Assembly: GCA_021796905.1 (NCBI GenBank)
Contig: JAKABK010000007.1
Coordinates: 1 to 18,087 of the forward strand
Length of the DNA stretch: 18,087 nt
Reading direction: 5' to 3'
From: Actinomycetes bacterium
GTDB taxonomy: Bacteria; Actinomycetota; Acidimicrobiia; Acidimicrobiales; Palsa-688
The notes below the pieces were generated by a model. It did not search any database, was not told the origin of the DNA, and was given only the letters and a program-made list of their open reading frames with translations. This document shows, in pieces, positions 6,498-15,423 of this stretch (position 1 is its first letter; each line of letters begins with the position of its first letter). The position numbers were made by a program, and so were the translations under genes.

Positions 6498-9254
6498 ATG
6501 GGTGCCGAGCTCGGAGCAGGTGGCGTTCCGCCTGCCACCGTGACCGGGAGCGACCCATTGCCTGCCGGTTACCCGTCGGGATGGGAGTCCGATGTGGTAC
6601 TGCGCGACGGGGGCACGGTCCACCTCCGTCCGATCAGACCGAGTGACGCCACCGCCATCCAGGCGCTGCACGGGCGCCTCTCCCAACAGACGATCTACTT
6701 CCGCTTCTTCGGTCCCCTGGTCAGCCTGTCCACCGAGCTGCTGGAGCGCTTCGTCAACGTCGACTACGTCGACCGTTCGGCGCTCGTGGCCGTCCTCGGC
6801 GAGGACATCGTCGCGGTCGGTCGCTACGAACGGCTCCCGTCGCGCTCGGGCTCCGGGGACGAGGCGGAGGTCGCCTTCTTGGTTGACGACGCCCAGCAGG
6901 GGCGGGGGCTCGGCACGGTCCTGCTCGAACAGCTCGCCGTGTACGCGGCGGCGGCCGGCATCACCCGCTTCGTCGCGGACACCCTGCCGGAGAACGCCCG
7001 GATGCTGCGGGTGTTCCACGAGGCCGGCTTCGACGACCAACGGGTCTTCGCCGACGGGGTCGTCAGGGTCGCCTTCCCGATCACCCCGACCGAGACGTCA
7101 CGAGCGCTGGCACAAGAGCGGGAGCGGGAGGCGACCGCTCGCTCGGTGCGCCGGCTCCTGGCCCCCCGCTCGATCGCCGTGGTCGGGGCGAGCCGGAGGA
7201 CCGACACCCTCGGCCACCAGCTGTTGCGAAGCGTCCTCGACGGCGGGTTCAACGGCCCGGTGTTCCCGGTCAACCGCGAGGCGACCCACGTGTGCAGCAT
7301 CCGCGCCCATCCGAGCGTCGCCGACATCCCCGACCAGGTCGACCTGGCGATCGTGGTGGTCCCTGCCAGCGAGGTGCCCGACGTCCTCGATCAGTGCATC
7401 CGCAAGCACGTGGGTGGCCTCGTCGTGGTCTCCTCCGGGTTCGCCGACCGCGACGAGGAGGGACGCGTCGAGGAGCGTCGTCTGGTCGGCGAAGCCCGTC
7501 GCAACGGCATGCGGCTCGTCGGTCCCAACTCGATGGGGTTGGTCAACACCGACCCGCAGGTGAGCCTGGCCGGCGCGTTCGGCCCTCTCCCAAGACCCGG
7601 CAACGTCGGCTTCGTAGCCCAGTCCGGGGCGCTCGGGGTGGTGGTGCTCGACGAGCTGCGCCGGCGGGACATCGGCGTCTCGTGCTTCGTGTCCACCGGC
7701 AACAAGGCCGACATCAGCGGCAACGACCTGCTCCAACACTGGGAGGGCGACGCCGCGACCGGTGTGATCTGCATGTACACCGAGACCTTCGGCAACCCCC
7801 GGACCTTCGCCCGGGTCGCCCGGCGGGTGGCCCGCAACAAGCCGATCGTGATGGTGAAGAGCGCCGGGACGGCGTTGGGGGCGCTGCCACCCGTCGGCGG
7901 AGCCGACGGCACCGAGCCCGCCGTCGACGCGCTCCTCCGACAGACCGGGGTGATCCGGACCACCACCTTGGAGGAGCTGGCCGACGTCGCACAGTCGCTC
8001 GCCAGCCAACCCCTGCCCCCCGGCCGCAGGGTCGCGATAGTCGGCAGCAGCGGCGGGCCGGCAGCGCTCGCCGCCGAGGCGTGCCGAGCCGCGCTGCTGG
8101 AGCCCGCCTCGCTGTCGGGTCCCACCCTGGACCGGCTCGCCGCCACAGTCCCCGACGCGACCGCCGCCGGCAACATCGTCGGCCTGAACGCCGGCGCTCC
8201 CCCCGAGCTGCTCGGGGCGGCGCTGCGGGTGGTGCTCGCCGACGACGGGGTCGACTGCGCGATCGCCTTGTTCACCTCGCTGCTCGCCTGGCCGGTCGAG
8301 GCGGTCTCGACGGCAGTCGGGGCCGCTTCGACACCCACCCCGGACAAACCGGTCGTAGCGAGCATCCTCGGCCGCCGCGGCCTGCTCGGCTCGGGGGAGC
8401 GTCGGGTCCCGTCGTTTGCCTTCCCCGAGGCCGCAGCCAGGGCTCTCGGGAGGATGGCCGACTACGCGGAGTGGCGACGCCGGCCCGAGGGGCACTTCCC
8501 CGATCTGGCGGTCGACCCCGCTGCGGCCCGGAGCGCCGTCACCGAGGCGCTGGCCGGGGCCGGGGACGGCGGCTGCTGGCTCAGCCGGGAAGCAGCCTCG
8601 AGCGTCGCCCGGGCCTACGGGATCGACCTCCTCGTCTCGACCGCCCTCCCCCGAGGACCGGTCGACCACGACCGGCTCGCCCGAGCCGCCGTCGAGGCGG
8701 CCGAGGCCCTCGGCTACCCGGTGGTCGTAGAGGTGGACCCCGGCCCGGGACGCGCCTGTCCCGAGCGTCACGTCATGCGGCTGTGGCTACCCGAGGCCGG
8801 GGCGGTGACCGCGGCGGTCCACGAGCTCGCCGGTGCCGGCCCCCTGCTCGTACAGGAGTCCGCCCCGCCCGGCTGGGACCTGGTCGTCGGGGTGAGCCAG
8901 GACCCCGACTTCGGTCCGCTCCTCTCCCTCGGCAGCAGCCGTCGGTTCGGGGAACCGGCCCTCCGACGCGGCAGCCGGATGCTCCCCTTGACCGACCTCG
9001 ACGCCGCGGACCTGCGCGCCGAGGTCGTCGGCACCATGCGGCCGGACGGCTCGGCGTGGAGCCCGGAGGAGACGGCCGCCGTCGACGGCCTGCTCCTGCG
9101 GGTCAGCCGAGCGGTCGAGGACCTCCCCGAGATCACCCACCTCGACCTCGAGCCGGTGGTGGTGAGCCCCGGGCGCGCCACCTGCGCCGGCATCCGGGTC
9201 CACGTCCAGGTTCCCGAACCCCACCCCGAGCGGGCGTTGCGGCGCCTGCGCTAG
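6498..9254 (+). CDS. GNAT acetyltransferase fused to a degenerate NDP-forming acyl-CoA synthetase (Pat-like)
   Basis: A 918-residue fusion. An N-terminal GNAT domain (about 30-190) has the acetyl-CoA loop QQGRGLG at 133-139. A CoA-binding Rossmann domain follows (about 215-310, APRSIAVVGASRR), then succinyl-CoA-ligase-like parts (VGPNSMGLVNT, VAQSGALG), and a C-terminal ATP-grasp-like region (about 690-900). This resembles Pat-type protein lysine acetyltransferases, which use acetyl-CoA to modify enzymes such as acetyl-CoA synthetase, but with GNAT first as often in actinobacteria. The synthetase half looks inactive: the usual SSHT catalytic histidine is absent in 454-480, the VVLK lysine is E745, and no HKSDVGG motif follows. 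A sensory or scaffold role is inferred. ATG 6498 is used; GTG 6540 is an alternative. It probably forms an operon with the Rrf2 gene. Confidence 0.85.
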   Translation: MGAELGAGGVPPATVTGSDPLPAGYPSGWESDVVLRDGGTVHLRPIRPSDATAIQALHGRLSQQTIYFRFFGPLVSLSTELLERFVNVDYVDRSALVAVLGEDIVAVGRYERLPSRSGSGDEAEVAFLVDDAQQGRGLGTVLLEQLAVYAAAAGITRFVADTLPENARMLRVFHEAGFDDQRVFADGVVRVAFPITPTETSRALAQEREREATARSVRRLLAPRSIAVVGASRRTDTLGHQLLRSVLDGGFNGPVFPVNREATHVCSIRAHPSVADIPDQVDLAIVVVPASEVPDVLDQCIRKHVGGLVVVSSGFADRDEEGRVEERRLVGEARRNGMRLVGPNSMGLVNTDPQVSLAGAFGPLPRPGNVGFVAQSGALGVVVLDELRRRDIGVSCFVSTGNKADISGNDLLQHWEGDAATGVICMYTETFGNPRTFARVARRVARNKPIVMVKSAGTALGALPPVGGADGTEPAVDALLRQTGVIRTTTLEELADVAQSLASQPLPPGRRVAIVGSSGGPAALAAEACRAALLEPASLSGPTLDRLAATVPDATAAGNIVGLNAGAPPELLGAALRVVLADDGVDCAIALFTSLLAWPVEAVSTAVGAASTPTPDKPVVASILGRRGLLGSGERRVPSFAFPEAAARALGRMADYAEWRRRPEGHFPDLAVDPAAARSAVTEALAGAGDGGCWLSREAASSVARAYGIDLLVSTALPRGPVDHDRLARAAVEAAEALGYPVVVEVDPGPGRACPERHVMRLWLPEAGAVTAAVHELAGAGPLLVQESAPPGWDLVVGVSQDPDFGPLLSLGSSRRFGEPALRRGSRMLPLTDLDAADLRAEVVGTMRPDGSAWSPEETAAVDGLLLRVSRAVEDLPEITHLDLEPVVVSPGRATCAGIRVHVQVPEPHPERALRRLR

Positions 9255-9294
9255 GCGGCGGGCCTGCTCCCGGGGCACCACCCGCGCCAGGAGG

Positions 9295-9309
9295 CGACCG
9301 CCGCGGTCG
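9295..9309. terminator. Small hairpin between convergent genes
   Basis: CGACCG (9295-9300) and CGGTCG (9304-9309) form a 6-bp stem with a 3-nt loop in the 68-bp spacer between the convergent acetyltransferase and small membrane protein genes. It could be a bidirectional terminator; the stem is short and there is no T-run. Confidence 0.3.
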
Positions 9310-9322
9310 TCGGCCGCCGGCG

Positions 9323-9580
9323 TCAGCGGGAGGGTCGGTGGCTGCCGATCTGGGCCCGGTACACCAGACGGCCACGGACCACCAGGCCGCCGATTGCGGC
9401 CACCATCACCAGGACCAACCCGACCGTGCGGTACCCGCTGACGAACAGCACCACCCCGGCCACCGCGAGCACGGTGCTGACGATGAACGACGGGAGCACG
9501 ATCCGCAGAACCCGCTTCGGGCTCAGGGGTAGACCGGGCGGAGCGTCGGTGGGGCCCTCTTGGTCGGCGTCGTCGGTCAT
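9323..9580 (-). CDS. Small two-helix membrane protein, unknown function
   Basis: An 85-residue protein from ATG 9580. It has an acidic, Pro-rich N-terminus (MTDDADQEGPTDAPP), then PKRVLRIVLP and two hydrophobic segments at about residues 28-49 and 52-68, ending in a basic tail (RGRLVYRAQIGSHRPSR). The pattern fits the small uncharacterised two-TM proteins common in actinobacteria, and no function is suggested. TAGGCT 10 bp upstream supports the start. It lies 40 bp after rluD on the same strand. The same frame runs open into rluD, but the sequence upstream of ATG 9580 is an rluD shadow. Confidence 0.65.
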   Translation of the reverse strand: MTDDADQEGPTDAPPGLPLSPKRVLRIVLPSFIVSTVLAVAGVVLFVSGYRTVGLVLVMVAAIGGLVVRGRLVYRAQIGSHRPSR

Positions 9581-9590
9581 CGGCCGGCCG

Positions 9591-9596
9591 AGCCTA
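9591..9596 (-). promoter_or_regulatory. -10 box (TAGGCT) for the small membrane protein gene
   Basis: On the minus strand TAGGCT is followed by 10 bp (CGGCCGGCCG) and ATG 9580. This gives a leaderless or very short leader message independent of rluD. Confidence 0.45.
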
Positions 9597-9620
9597 CAGA
9601 TCCCGCCGGCTGCCGGGTGC

Positions 9621-10565
9621 TCAGGAGAGGACGTCGAGCACCGCCTGGAGCTCGGGCGGCAACGGCGAGCGAAGCTCCAGGCGCCGACCGGTGACCGGGT
9701 GGGTGAAGGCGAGGGAGCGGGCGTGCAACCACGGCCGGTCCGCGACGAGCAGCTCACCGACCGTGGCGCGCCGGGGCCCGCCGTAGCGACCGTCGCCGGC
9801 GACGGGATGGCCGATCGCCGCGAGGTGCACCCGGATCTGGTGGGTGCGGCCGGTCTCGAGCCGGCACTCGAGCAAGCTGAGCGGCTCGGGCGCAGCGAAC
9901 CTGGTCTCGACCCGGTAGTGGGTCCGGGCCTCCCGACCGCCGGCTTGCACGGTGATGCGGGTCGGGTCCCGATTGGAGCGCTGGAGCGGCGCGTCGATGG
10001 TCCCCTCGTCGGCAGCGACCGCTCCGAGCACCAGAGCGAGGTAGAGCCGCTCCACCCGGTGGGCCGCGAGCTCCGCGACCAGGGCGTCGCGCGCCCGGGC
10101 GCTGCGGGCGACGACGAGCAGCCCGGAGGTGCCCTTGTCCAGACGGTGCACGATGCCGGGGCGCTCGGGGTCCGCCCCGGCACCCGCCGCCAGTCCGGCG
10201 AGATCGGGGTAGCGGGCGAGCAGCCCGTTGACGAGGGTGCCGGTGTGGTTACCCGCACCGGGGTGGACGACCACCCCGGCGGGCTTGTCGACCACGATCA
10301 GGTCCCGGTCCTCGTAGACGACGCTGAGCGCGACCGAAGGGTCGGCACCTGGGACCGGACCGGCCCCGCTCGCCTCGGGCAGGTCCACCGACAGGGCCTG
10401 TCCGGCCCGGACCCGACGTCCCCGTGCGCTCACAGGTCTCCCGTCCAGACGGATCGCACCGGCATCCACCAGGGAGGACACCTCGGCGCGGGGCAGCCCG
10501 CAGAGCAGTGCAACCGCACGGTCGACCCGCTCGCCGTCGAGGGTGGCGCCCACCGAGACTTCCAT
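9621..10565 (-). CDS. rluD: 23S rRNA pseudouridine synthase, RluA/RluD family
   Basis: A 314-residue protein. An N-terminal S4 RNA-binding domain (about 12-62, ERVDRAVALL to RAGQALSVDL) precedes the RluA-type catalytic domain with VVDKPAGVVVHPG, GIVHRLDKGTSGLL (catalytic D143) and LETGRTHQIRVHLAAIGHPV. It is expected to isomerise uridines in 23S rRNA helix 69 as RluD does, but the RluA/C/D subfamilies are hard to separate by eye. ATG 10565 overlaps the lspA stop by one base (TGATG on the minus strand), so translational coupling is likely. The open frame continues upstream through lspA but this is not the gene. The lspA-rluD pair is a common bacterial neighbourhood. Confidence 0.93.
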   Translation of the reverse strand: MEVSVGATLDGERVDRAVALLCGLPRAEVSSLVDAGAIRLDGRPVSARGRRVRAGQALSVDLPEASGAGPVPGADPSVALSVVYEDRDLIVVDKPAGVVVHPGAGNHTGTLVNGLLARYPDLAGLAAGAGADPERPGIVHRLDKGTSGLLVVARSARARDALVAELAAHRVERLYLALVLGAVAADEGTIDAPLQRSNRDPTRITVQAGGREARTHYRVETRFAAPEPLSLLECRLETGRTHQIRVHLAAIGHPVAGDGRYGGPRRATVGELLVADRPWLHARSLAFTHPVTGRRLELRSPLPPELQAVLDVLS

Positions 10566-11284
10566 CACTCGGGGAGGGGGGACTCGACCGGGGCGGCCGT
10601 CGAGGTGGGCGGGTAGGGCCGGTCGCGGTCGGTGCCGGAGCGAGCCGGAGGAGCGCCCGGCCGCTGCGCGCAGCCAGCCGCGGTCTCCGACGGCGGCGGG
10701 GCCGTCGACCGCGGGACCGACGCTCGGGGCGGGGTCGCTGCCCGCTCCCGGCCGGAGCGCACGACGAGCCTCCACGCGAGGAGGATCGCACCGACGACGA
10801 TCGAGGCGTCGGCGATGTTGAACACCGGCCAGTACTGGTGCCCACCCACCTGGGCCACCTCGATCCAGTCGACGACGGCTCCCGGGTGGCCGGGGATGTG
10901 GCGCACCAAGCGGTCGGCGAGGTTGCTCAGAGCCCCGCCCACGAGCAGCCCGATGGCGAGGGCCTCCGAGAGACTGCCCCGCCGGGCGGCCCGTCGGGCC
11001 CCGAGCAACAACCCGGCCACGAGCACGATCACCCCGGCCTCGACCACCGGGGTGACACCCCTGCCCAGTCCGAACGCCGCTCCGGTGTTGAAGGTCAGCT
11101 CCAACCACAGGCTCGCGAAGACGTGACGCGGCGGGTAGGTGTGGTGCAGCGCCCAGGTCTTGGTCAACTGGTCAGCGAGGATCACTCCCGCAGCGACCAG
11201 CCCGATGAGCGCACCCCGGGACCAGCGGCGCGGTTTCGAGCGCTGGTCCGGGCTCGGCGGGTCGTCAGGGCAAGGGCTGGTCAT
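10565..11284 (-). CDS. lspA: Lipoprotein signal peptidase II with long C-terminal tail
   Basis: A 239-residue inner-membrane aspartyl protease that removes signal peptides from diacylglyceryl-prolipoproteins. Family blocks are present in order: ADQLTK (37-42), FNTGAAFGL (65-73), GGALSNLADRL with catalytic D124, VVDWIE (137-142) and WPVFNIADASIVVGA with catalytic D159. Four hydrophobic segments fit the family. After about residue 178 a 60-residue Arg/Pro/Ser/Ala-rich tail follows, making it longer than the usual 160-200 residues; the tail should be cytoplasmic and disordered. ATG 11284 lacks a clear Shine-Dalgarno, and a TAGCCC touches it directly, too close for a leaderless start. It lies between the dksA-like gene and rluD on the same strand. 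Confidence 0.95.
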   Translation of the reverse strand: MTSPCPDDPPSPDQRSKPRRWSRGALIGLVAAGVILADQLTKTWALHHTYPPRHVFASLWLELTFNTGAAFGLGRGVTPVVEAGVIVLVAGLLLGARRAARRGSLSEALAIGLLVGGALSNLADRLVRHIPGHPGAVVDWIEVAQVGGHQYWPVFNIADASIVVGAILLAWRLVVRSGRERAATPPRASVPRSTAPPPSETAAGCAQRPGAPPARSGTDRDRPYPPTSTAAPVESPLPE

Positions 11285-11369
11285 GGGCTACCGGGGAGTC
11301 AAGCAGGCGGGGGGCCGGCGCGACGGACAGCTCAGCGGGCGCCGACGGGCCCGACCACCGAGCCAGCGC

Positions 11370-11443
11370 CCGAACCTGGCACCGCCGGCGGGACCTGGCG
11401 CCGGCGGGACCGGGCGCCGGCCGAACCTGGCACCGCCGGCGGG
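11370..11443 (+). repeat. 23-bp direct repeat pair with degenerate units between, ending at a stop codon
   Basis: The 23-mer beginning CCGAACCTGGCACC is present without mismatch at 11370-11392 and 11421-11443. Between them lie shortened versions (ACCTGGCGCCGGCGGG at 11393-11408, then ACCGGGCGCCGG). The right copy ends exactly next to the stop codon of the dksA-like gene (TCA at 11444-11446). The array fills about half of the 159-bp spacer between that gene and lspA; nothing else is recognised there. Confidence 0.85.
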
Positions 11444-11953
11444 TCAGCGCCGGGAGGAGAGCCCCCCGCTCTTGCAGGCGACGCAGAGCGCCGCGTACGG
11501 CAGTGCCTCCAGCCGGGCCTCGGCGATCGGCTGGCCGCAGTGCTCGCAGGTCCCGTAGGTCCCGGCTTCGATCTTGGCGAGGGCGCGGTCGATCTCTTCG
11601 ATCGCGGCGCGAGCCTGGGCGGACAGGAGCAGGTCGAGCTCACGGTCGACGTTCGAGGTGCCCCCCTCGCCACCCTCCTCGTCGAACTGGACGTCACCCG
11701 GCTCGTGCTCGAGGGCGAGCGAGTCGGCCTCGGCCTTGAGCTCCTCGGCCTGGCGGAGGTAGCTAGCCCGCTCGACGAGCAGTGCCTCGCGCTGGACCTC
11801 CTGGAACGACGGGGCCCCCCCGTTCGCCGAGGACCCTGCCGCCTCGTCGGTGCTGATCGGCTCGACTGTCGCGGCCCCGGCCGGAGCGGCCTTGGTCGCC
11901 TTGATCGCCTTGGTCGGCTTGGTCGCTGAAGTGGTCTTGTGGGCTCTTGGCAT
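11444..11953 (-). CDS. DksA/TraR family C4 zinc-finger protein
   Basis: A 169-residue protein. A basic Lys/Thr/Ala-rich N-terminus (1-25) is followed by a helical region (about 48-130: EVQREALLVERASYLRQAEE, then DVQFDEEGGEGG and NVDRELDLLLSAQ, predicted coiled-coil) and a zinc finger CEHC...CVAC with C136, C139, C157 and C160, all four intact. DksA/TraR proteins bind RNA polymerase through the secondary channel; actinobacterial members at this locus are mostly uncharacterised and may not act with ppGpp as E. coli DksA does. ATG 11953 has AAGG 8 nt upstream (11962-11965) and a TAGCTT -10 box further up. It diverges from ileS across 242 bp. Confidence 0.88.
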   Translation of the reverse strand: MPRAHKTTSATKPTKAIKATKAAPAGAATVEPISTDEAAGSSANGGAPSFQEVQREALLVERASYLRQAEELKAEADSLALEHEPGDVQFDEEGGEGGTSNVDRELDLLLSAQARAAIEEIDRALAKIEAGTYGTCEHCGQPIAEARLEALPYAALCVACKSGGLSSRR

Positions 11954-11988
11954 GGTGCTGACCTTGGTTCGACTGGAGCGGAGGCCGG

Positions 11989-11994
11989 AAGCTA
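11989..11994 (-). promoter_or_regulatory. -10 box (TAGCTT) for the dksA-like gene
   Basis: On the minus strand TAGCTT lies 35 bp before ATG 11953. RNA starting about 7 nt downstream would have a leader of near 28 nt containing the AAGG Shine-Dalgarno at 11962-11965. Confidence 0.4.
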
Positions 11995-12093
11995 GCACGC
12001 CGGCGACCGCTGCTTGTTGGCATCTGGAACAGCCCGGGGCTCCGTGGTGTTCCCGCCGGGGCAGCCCACCCCGGGCGGCCGGCGGGACCGCGA

Positions 12094-12125
12094 GTCGACG
12101 CCGGGACCTGTCGACGCCGGGACCT
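12094..12125 (+). repeat. 16-bp perfect tandem duplication upstream of ileS
   Basis: GTCGACGCCGGGACCT occurs at 12094-12109 and 12110-12125. It lies in the 242-bp divergent spacer (11954-12195), which also holds GCCGGCGGGACC at 12079-12090, related to the repeat units near 11386-11408. No clear T-box or other riboswitch is seen in this spacer. Confidence 0.8.
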
Positions 12126-12182
12126 GGCGACGGGGAAGGCGGAGGCGGCCCGCAACCCGAAGGCACCGCCCCGACGGAACCG

Positions 12183-12188
12183 TAGGCT
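12183..12188 (+). promoter_or_regulatory. -10 box (TAGGCT) giving a probable leaderless ileS mRNA
   Basis: TAGGCT is followed by 7 bp (GCCGGGC) and the ileS ATG at 12196. There is no Shine-Dalgarno, so transcription is expected to begin on the start codon. No TTGACA-like -35 stands 17 bp upstream. Confidence 0.55.
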
Positions 12189-12195
12189 GCCGGGC

Positions 12196-15100
12196 ATGCC
12201 GGAACGCCCCTCCCCCTACCCCGACGTGCCCGCCTCCCCCCGGTTCCCCGACATCGAGGCGCGGGTCCTGGCATGGTGGGACCAGGACGGCACCTTCCCT
12301 GCCTCGGTCGAGCAGCGACCGGGGGAGGGCGACGGCGGTGAGGAGTTCGTGTTCTACGACGGTCCCCCGTTCGCCAACGGCCTGCCGCACTACGGGCACC
12401 TGCTCACCGGCTTCGTCAAGGACGTGGTACCGAGGTACCGCAGCATGCGGGGCCAGCGAGTCGAGCGCCGCTTCGGGTGGGACTGCCACGGCCTGCCGGC
12501 CGAGACCGAGGCCGAGGCGCAGCTCGGGGTGTCGGGCCGCGGCCCGATAACCGAGTACGGGATCGAGCGCTTCAACGACTTCTGCCGGGCGTCGGTGCTG
12601 CGCTACACCCACGAGTGGCGCCGGTACGTGACCCGCCAGGCCCGCTGGGTCGACTTCGACCACGACTACAAGACGATGGACCTCTCCTACATGGAGAGCG
12701 TCATGTGGGCGATCAAGCAGCTCCACGAAAAGGGTCTGCTGTACGAGGGCTACCGGGTGCTGCCCTACTGCTGGGAGTGCGAGACGCCGCTGTCCAACTT
12801 CGAGACCCGCCAGGACAACTCATACCGCGACCGCCAGGACCCGGCGGTCACCGTTGCTTTCGAGCTCGACGCCGACCCGACCGCCGACGTCCCGGCGCTC
12901 GCCGGCGCCGTCGAGGCGTGGGCGTGGACGACCACCCCTTGGACGCTCCCCTCCAACCTGGCTCTCGCCGTCGGGACCGACATCGACTACGACGTCTTCG
13001 GGCTCCCCGACGGCCGCCGGGTGGTGCTCGGCGCAGCCCGGACCGCCGCCTACGCCGCCCAGCTGGAGGGCGGGACCCACCTCGCGAGGGTGAAAGGCGC
13101 CGCGCTGGTGGGGCGACGGTTCCGGCCCCTGTTCCCGTACTTCGAGTCCACCCCCAACGCCTTCGTCGTCCTCGGAGCCGATTTCGTCACCACCGAGGAC
13201 GGCACCGGGATCGTGCAGATGGCACCGGGTTTCGGGGAGGAGGACCAGGCGGCGTGCGCAGCAGCCGGGATCCCCGTCGTCTGTCCGGTCGACGACCGGA
13301 CGCGTTTCACCCCCGAGGTCCCCGACCTGGTCGGCTTGCAGGTATTCGAGGCCAACCAGCCGGTGATCCGGGCCCTGCGAGACGCCGGACGGCTGGTCCG
13401 CTCCGACAGCTACCTGCACAGCTACCCGCACTGCTGGCGCACCGACACCCCTCTCGTCTACAAGGCCGTGAGCTCGTGGTTCGTCGCGGTCTCGCGCCTG
13501 AAGGAGCGTCTCCTCGCCAACAACGACAAGATCACCTGGGTGCCGGGGCACGTACGCGACGGCGCTTTCGGCAAGTGGCTCGCCGGCGCCCGGGACTGGT
13601 CGATATCCCGCAACCGGTTCTGGGGATCGCCGATCCCGGTGTGGAAGAGCGACGACCCCGCCTACCCGCGCGTCGACGTCTACGGGAGCCTCGACGAGCT
13701 GGAGGCCGATTTCGGGGTGCGCCCGAGCGACCTGCACCGCCCGGACGTCGACGAGCTGACCCGTCCCAACCCCGACGACCCGACCGGTCGCTCCACCATG
13801 CGCCGGGTGAGCGACGTGCTCGACTGCTGGTTCGAGTCGGGGTCGATGCCCTTCGCCCAGGTGCACTACCCCTTCGAGAACCGGGAATGGTTCGAGAGCC
13901 ACTATCCCGGCGATTTCATCGTCGAGTACATCGGCCAGACCCGGGGGTGGTTCTACACCCTCCACGTCCTCGCGACCGCCCTGTTCGACCGGCCGGCGTT
14001 CGCGACCTGTTTGGCGCACGGGATCCTCCTCGGCGACGACGGCCTCAAGCTCTCCAAGCGCCTCCGCAACTACCCCGATCCCGACGAGATGTTCGAGCGC
14101 CACGGCGCCGACGCGATGCGCTGGTACCTGATGAGCTCCCCGATCCTGCGCGGGGGGGACGCCGCGGTCGACGAGAAGGGCATCACCGAAGCGGTTCGCT
14201 CCTCCCTGCTCCCGCTGTGGAACGCCTGGTACTTCTTCACGCTCTACGCCAACGCCGAGGGTCGCCGGGCGCGCCTCGGGCGCACCGACAGTCCCGCGGT
14301 CCTCGACCGCTACGTGCTCGCCAAAGCCGCCGCGCTGGTCGAGGAGGTGACCGAGGCGATGGACTCCTACGACCTGTCGCGGGCGTGCGCCCGCATCGGC
14401 GGCTTCCTCGACGCCCTCACCAACTGGTACGTCCGTCGCAGCCGCGACCGGTTCTGGGGCACCTCCGGGGAAAAGGATGACACCGAGGCGGCTTTCGACA
14501 CTCTCGCCACCACCCTCGAGGTGTTGTGCCGGCTGGCCGCCCCGCTGCTCCCGATGCTCACCGAGCAGATATGGCGCGACCTGACCGGGGCCCGCTCGGT
14601 GCACCTGGCCGACTGGCCCTCGACCGCGGAGCTGCCGGCCGACCCGCAGCTGGTCGCGACCATGGACCGGGTGCGCGACGTGTGCTCGGCGGCGCACTCG
14701 ATCCGCAAGGCCGCGGGCCGTCGGGCCCGCCTACCCCTCCGGCGCCTCACCGTGGCGGTCCCCGACCCCGACGCGTTGCGCCCCTTCGCCGGGCTGATCG
14801 CCGACGAGGTCAACGTCAAGGAGGTGGAGTTCACCGACCAGCTCGACACCCACGCGTCACGAGCGCTGAGCGTCGTGTTCAAGCAGGCCGCCCCCCGGCT
14901 CGGGTCGGCGACCCAGGCGGTGGCGGCCGCCGCCCGCCGGGGGGACTGGAGGTTGCTCGACGGCGGCAGGCGGGCTGAGGTCGGGGGGGAGACGCTCGAA
15001 GAAGGCGAGTTCGCGCTCGACTTGGTGCCGGTGTCGACAGCGACCACCCGCTGCCTGCCCGGCACGGAGGGCCTGGTGGTGCTCGACACCGCCACCGACG

Positions 15101-15399
15101 CCGAGCTCGACGCCGAGGGGCTCGCCCGTGACGTGGTGCGCCTGGTGCAGCAGCGCCGCCGGGATCTCGGCCTGGCGGTCACCGACCGGATCACGCTCGG
15201 GCTCGGCGCCGCCGACACGACCGTCGCGGCCCTGGAGGCGTGGAAGGGCTGGGTCTCCGAGCAGACCCTGGCGCCCGAGGTGACCTTGACGGTCGTCGCC
15301 GAGGGCGACGAGCCCGGCGACGGCCCGCCCGGTCGGACCGAGCTACCCGACGGTTCGACGCTTTGGCTGGCGGTCACTCCCGCCGCTCGGGGCCGCTGA
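12196..15399 (+). CDS. ileS: Isoleucyl-tRNA synthetase, type 2 (archaeal/eukaryote-like)
   Basis: A 1067-residue class I synthetase that charges tRNA-Ile. The HIGH motif is H65-Y-G-H68 within [16 protein letters not shown]. The CP1 editing domain includes [12 protein letters not shown], followed later by [17 protein letters not shown] [17 protein letters not shown] and [13 protein letters not shown]. The KMSKS loop is K618-LSKR622. The anticodon-binding part (about 670-850) includes [13 protein letters not shown], and a long C-terminal region ends without Cys-rich zinc fingers. Length, motif wording and absence of zinc fingers indicate IleRS2, the type often associated with mupirocin tolerance; that trait is an inference. 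It is the only plus-strand gene between two minus-strand clusters. Confidence 0.97.
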   Translation: MPERPSPYPDVPASPRFPDIEARVLAWWDQDGTFPASVEQRPGEGDGGEEFVFYDGPPFANGLPHYGHLLTGFVKDVVPRYRSMRGQRVERRFGWDCHGLPAETEAEAQLGVSGRGPITEYGIERFNDFCRASVLRYTHEWRRYVTRQARWVDFDHDYKTMDLSYMESVMWAIKQLHEKGLLYEGYRVLPYCWECETPLSNFETRQDNSYRDRQDPAVTVAFELDADPTADVPALAGAVEAWAWTTTPWTLPSNLALAVGTDIDYDVFGLPDGRRVVLGAARTAAYAAQLEGGTHLARVKGAALVGRRFRPLFPYFESTPNAFVVLGADFVTTEDGTGIVQMAPGFGEEDQAACAAAGIPVVCPVDDRTRFTPEVPDLVGLQVFEANQPVIRALRDAGRLVRSDSYLHSYPHCWRTDTPLVYKAVSSWFVAVSRLKERLLANNDKITWVPGHVRDGAFGKWLAGARDWSISRNRFWGSPIPVWKSDDPAYPRVDVYGSLDELEADFGVRPSDLHRPDVDELTRPNPDDPTGRSTMRRVSDVLDCWFESGSMPFAQVHYPFENREWFESHYPGDFIVEYIGQTRGWFYTLHVLATALFDRPAFATCLAHGILLGDDGLKLSKRLRNYPDPDEMFERHGADAMRWYLMSSPILRGGDAAVDEKGITEAVRSSLLPLWNAWYFFTLYANAEGRRARLGRTDSPAVLDRYVLAKAAALVEEVTEAMDSYDLSRACARIGGFLDALTNWYVRRSRDRFWGTSGEKDDTEAAFDTLATTLEVLCRLAAPLLPMLTEQIWRDLTGARSVHLADWPSTAELPADPQLVATMDRVRDVCSAAHSIRKAAGRRARLPLRRLTVAVPDPDALRPFAGLIADEVNVKEVEFTDQLDTHASRALSVVFKQAAPRLGSATQAVAAAARRGDWRLLDGGRRAEVGGETLEEGEFALDLVPVSTATTRCLPGTEGLVVLDTATDAELDAEGLARDVVRLVQQRRRDLGLAVTDRITLGLGAADTTVAALEAWKGWVSEQTLAPEVTLTVVAEGDEPGDGPPGRTELPDGSTLWLAVTPAARGR

Positions 15400-15400
15400 C

Positions 15401-15423
15401 CCACCGCCCGCGCTGGGCGGTGG
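15401..15423. terminator. Perfect 9-bp stem, bidirectional terminator between ileS and divIVA
   Basis: CCACCGCCC (15401-15409) pairs perfectly with GGGCGGTGG (15415-15423) around the loop GCGCT, starting 2 bp after the ileS stop. Both genes run towards it, so one stem could serve both. No T-run follows on either strand. Confidence 0.65.

Noticed and set aside
9621..11108. A much longer rluD reading frame (495 codons) starting inside lspA
   Set aside because: The extra N-terminal part is out-of-frame lspA sequence rich in Arg/Gly/Pro. The S4 domain begins right after ATG 10565, which overlaps the lspA stop.
11285..11290. TAGCCC directly before the lspA ATG as a leaderless promoter
   Set aside because: There is no gap between the box and the ATG, so transcription would start inside the coding region.
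12079..12096. A possible T-box core (GGCGGGACCGCG) upstream of ileS, where actinobacteria often have an Ile T-box riboswitch
   Set aside because: The key TGG of the T-box bulge reads CGG. No specifier stem could be drawn with confidence, and the TAGGCT box 7 bp before the ATG implies that the message lacks a leader.
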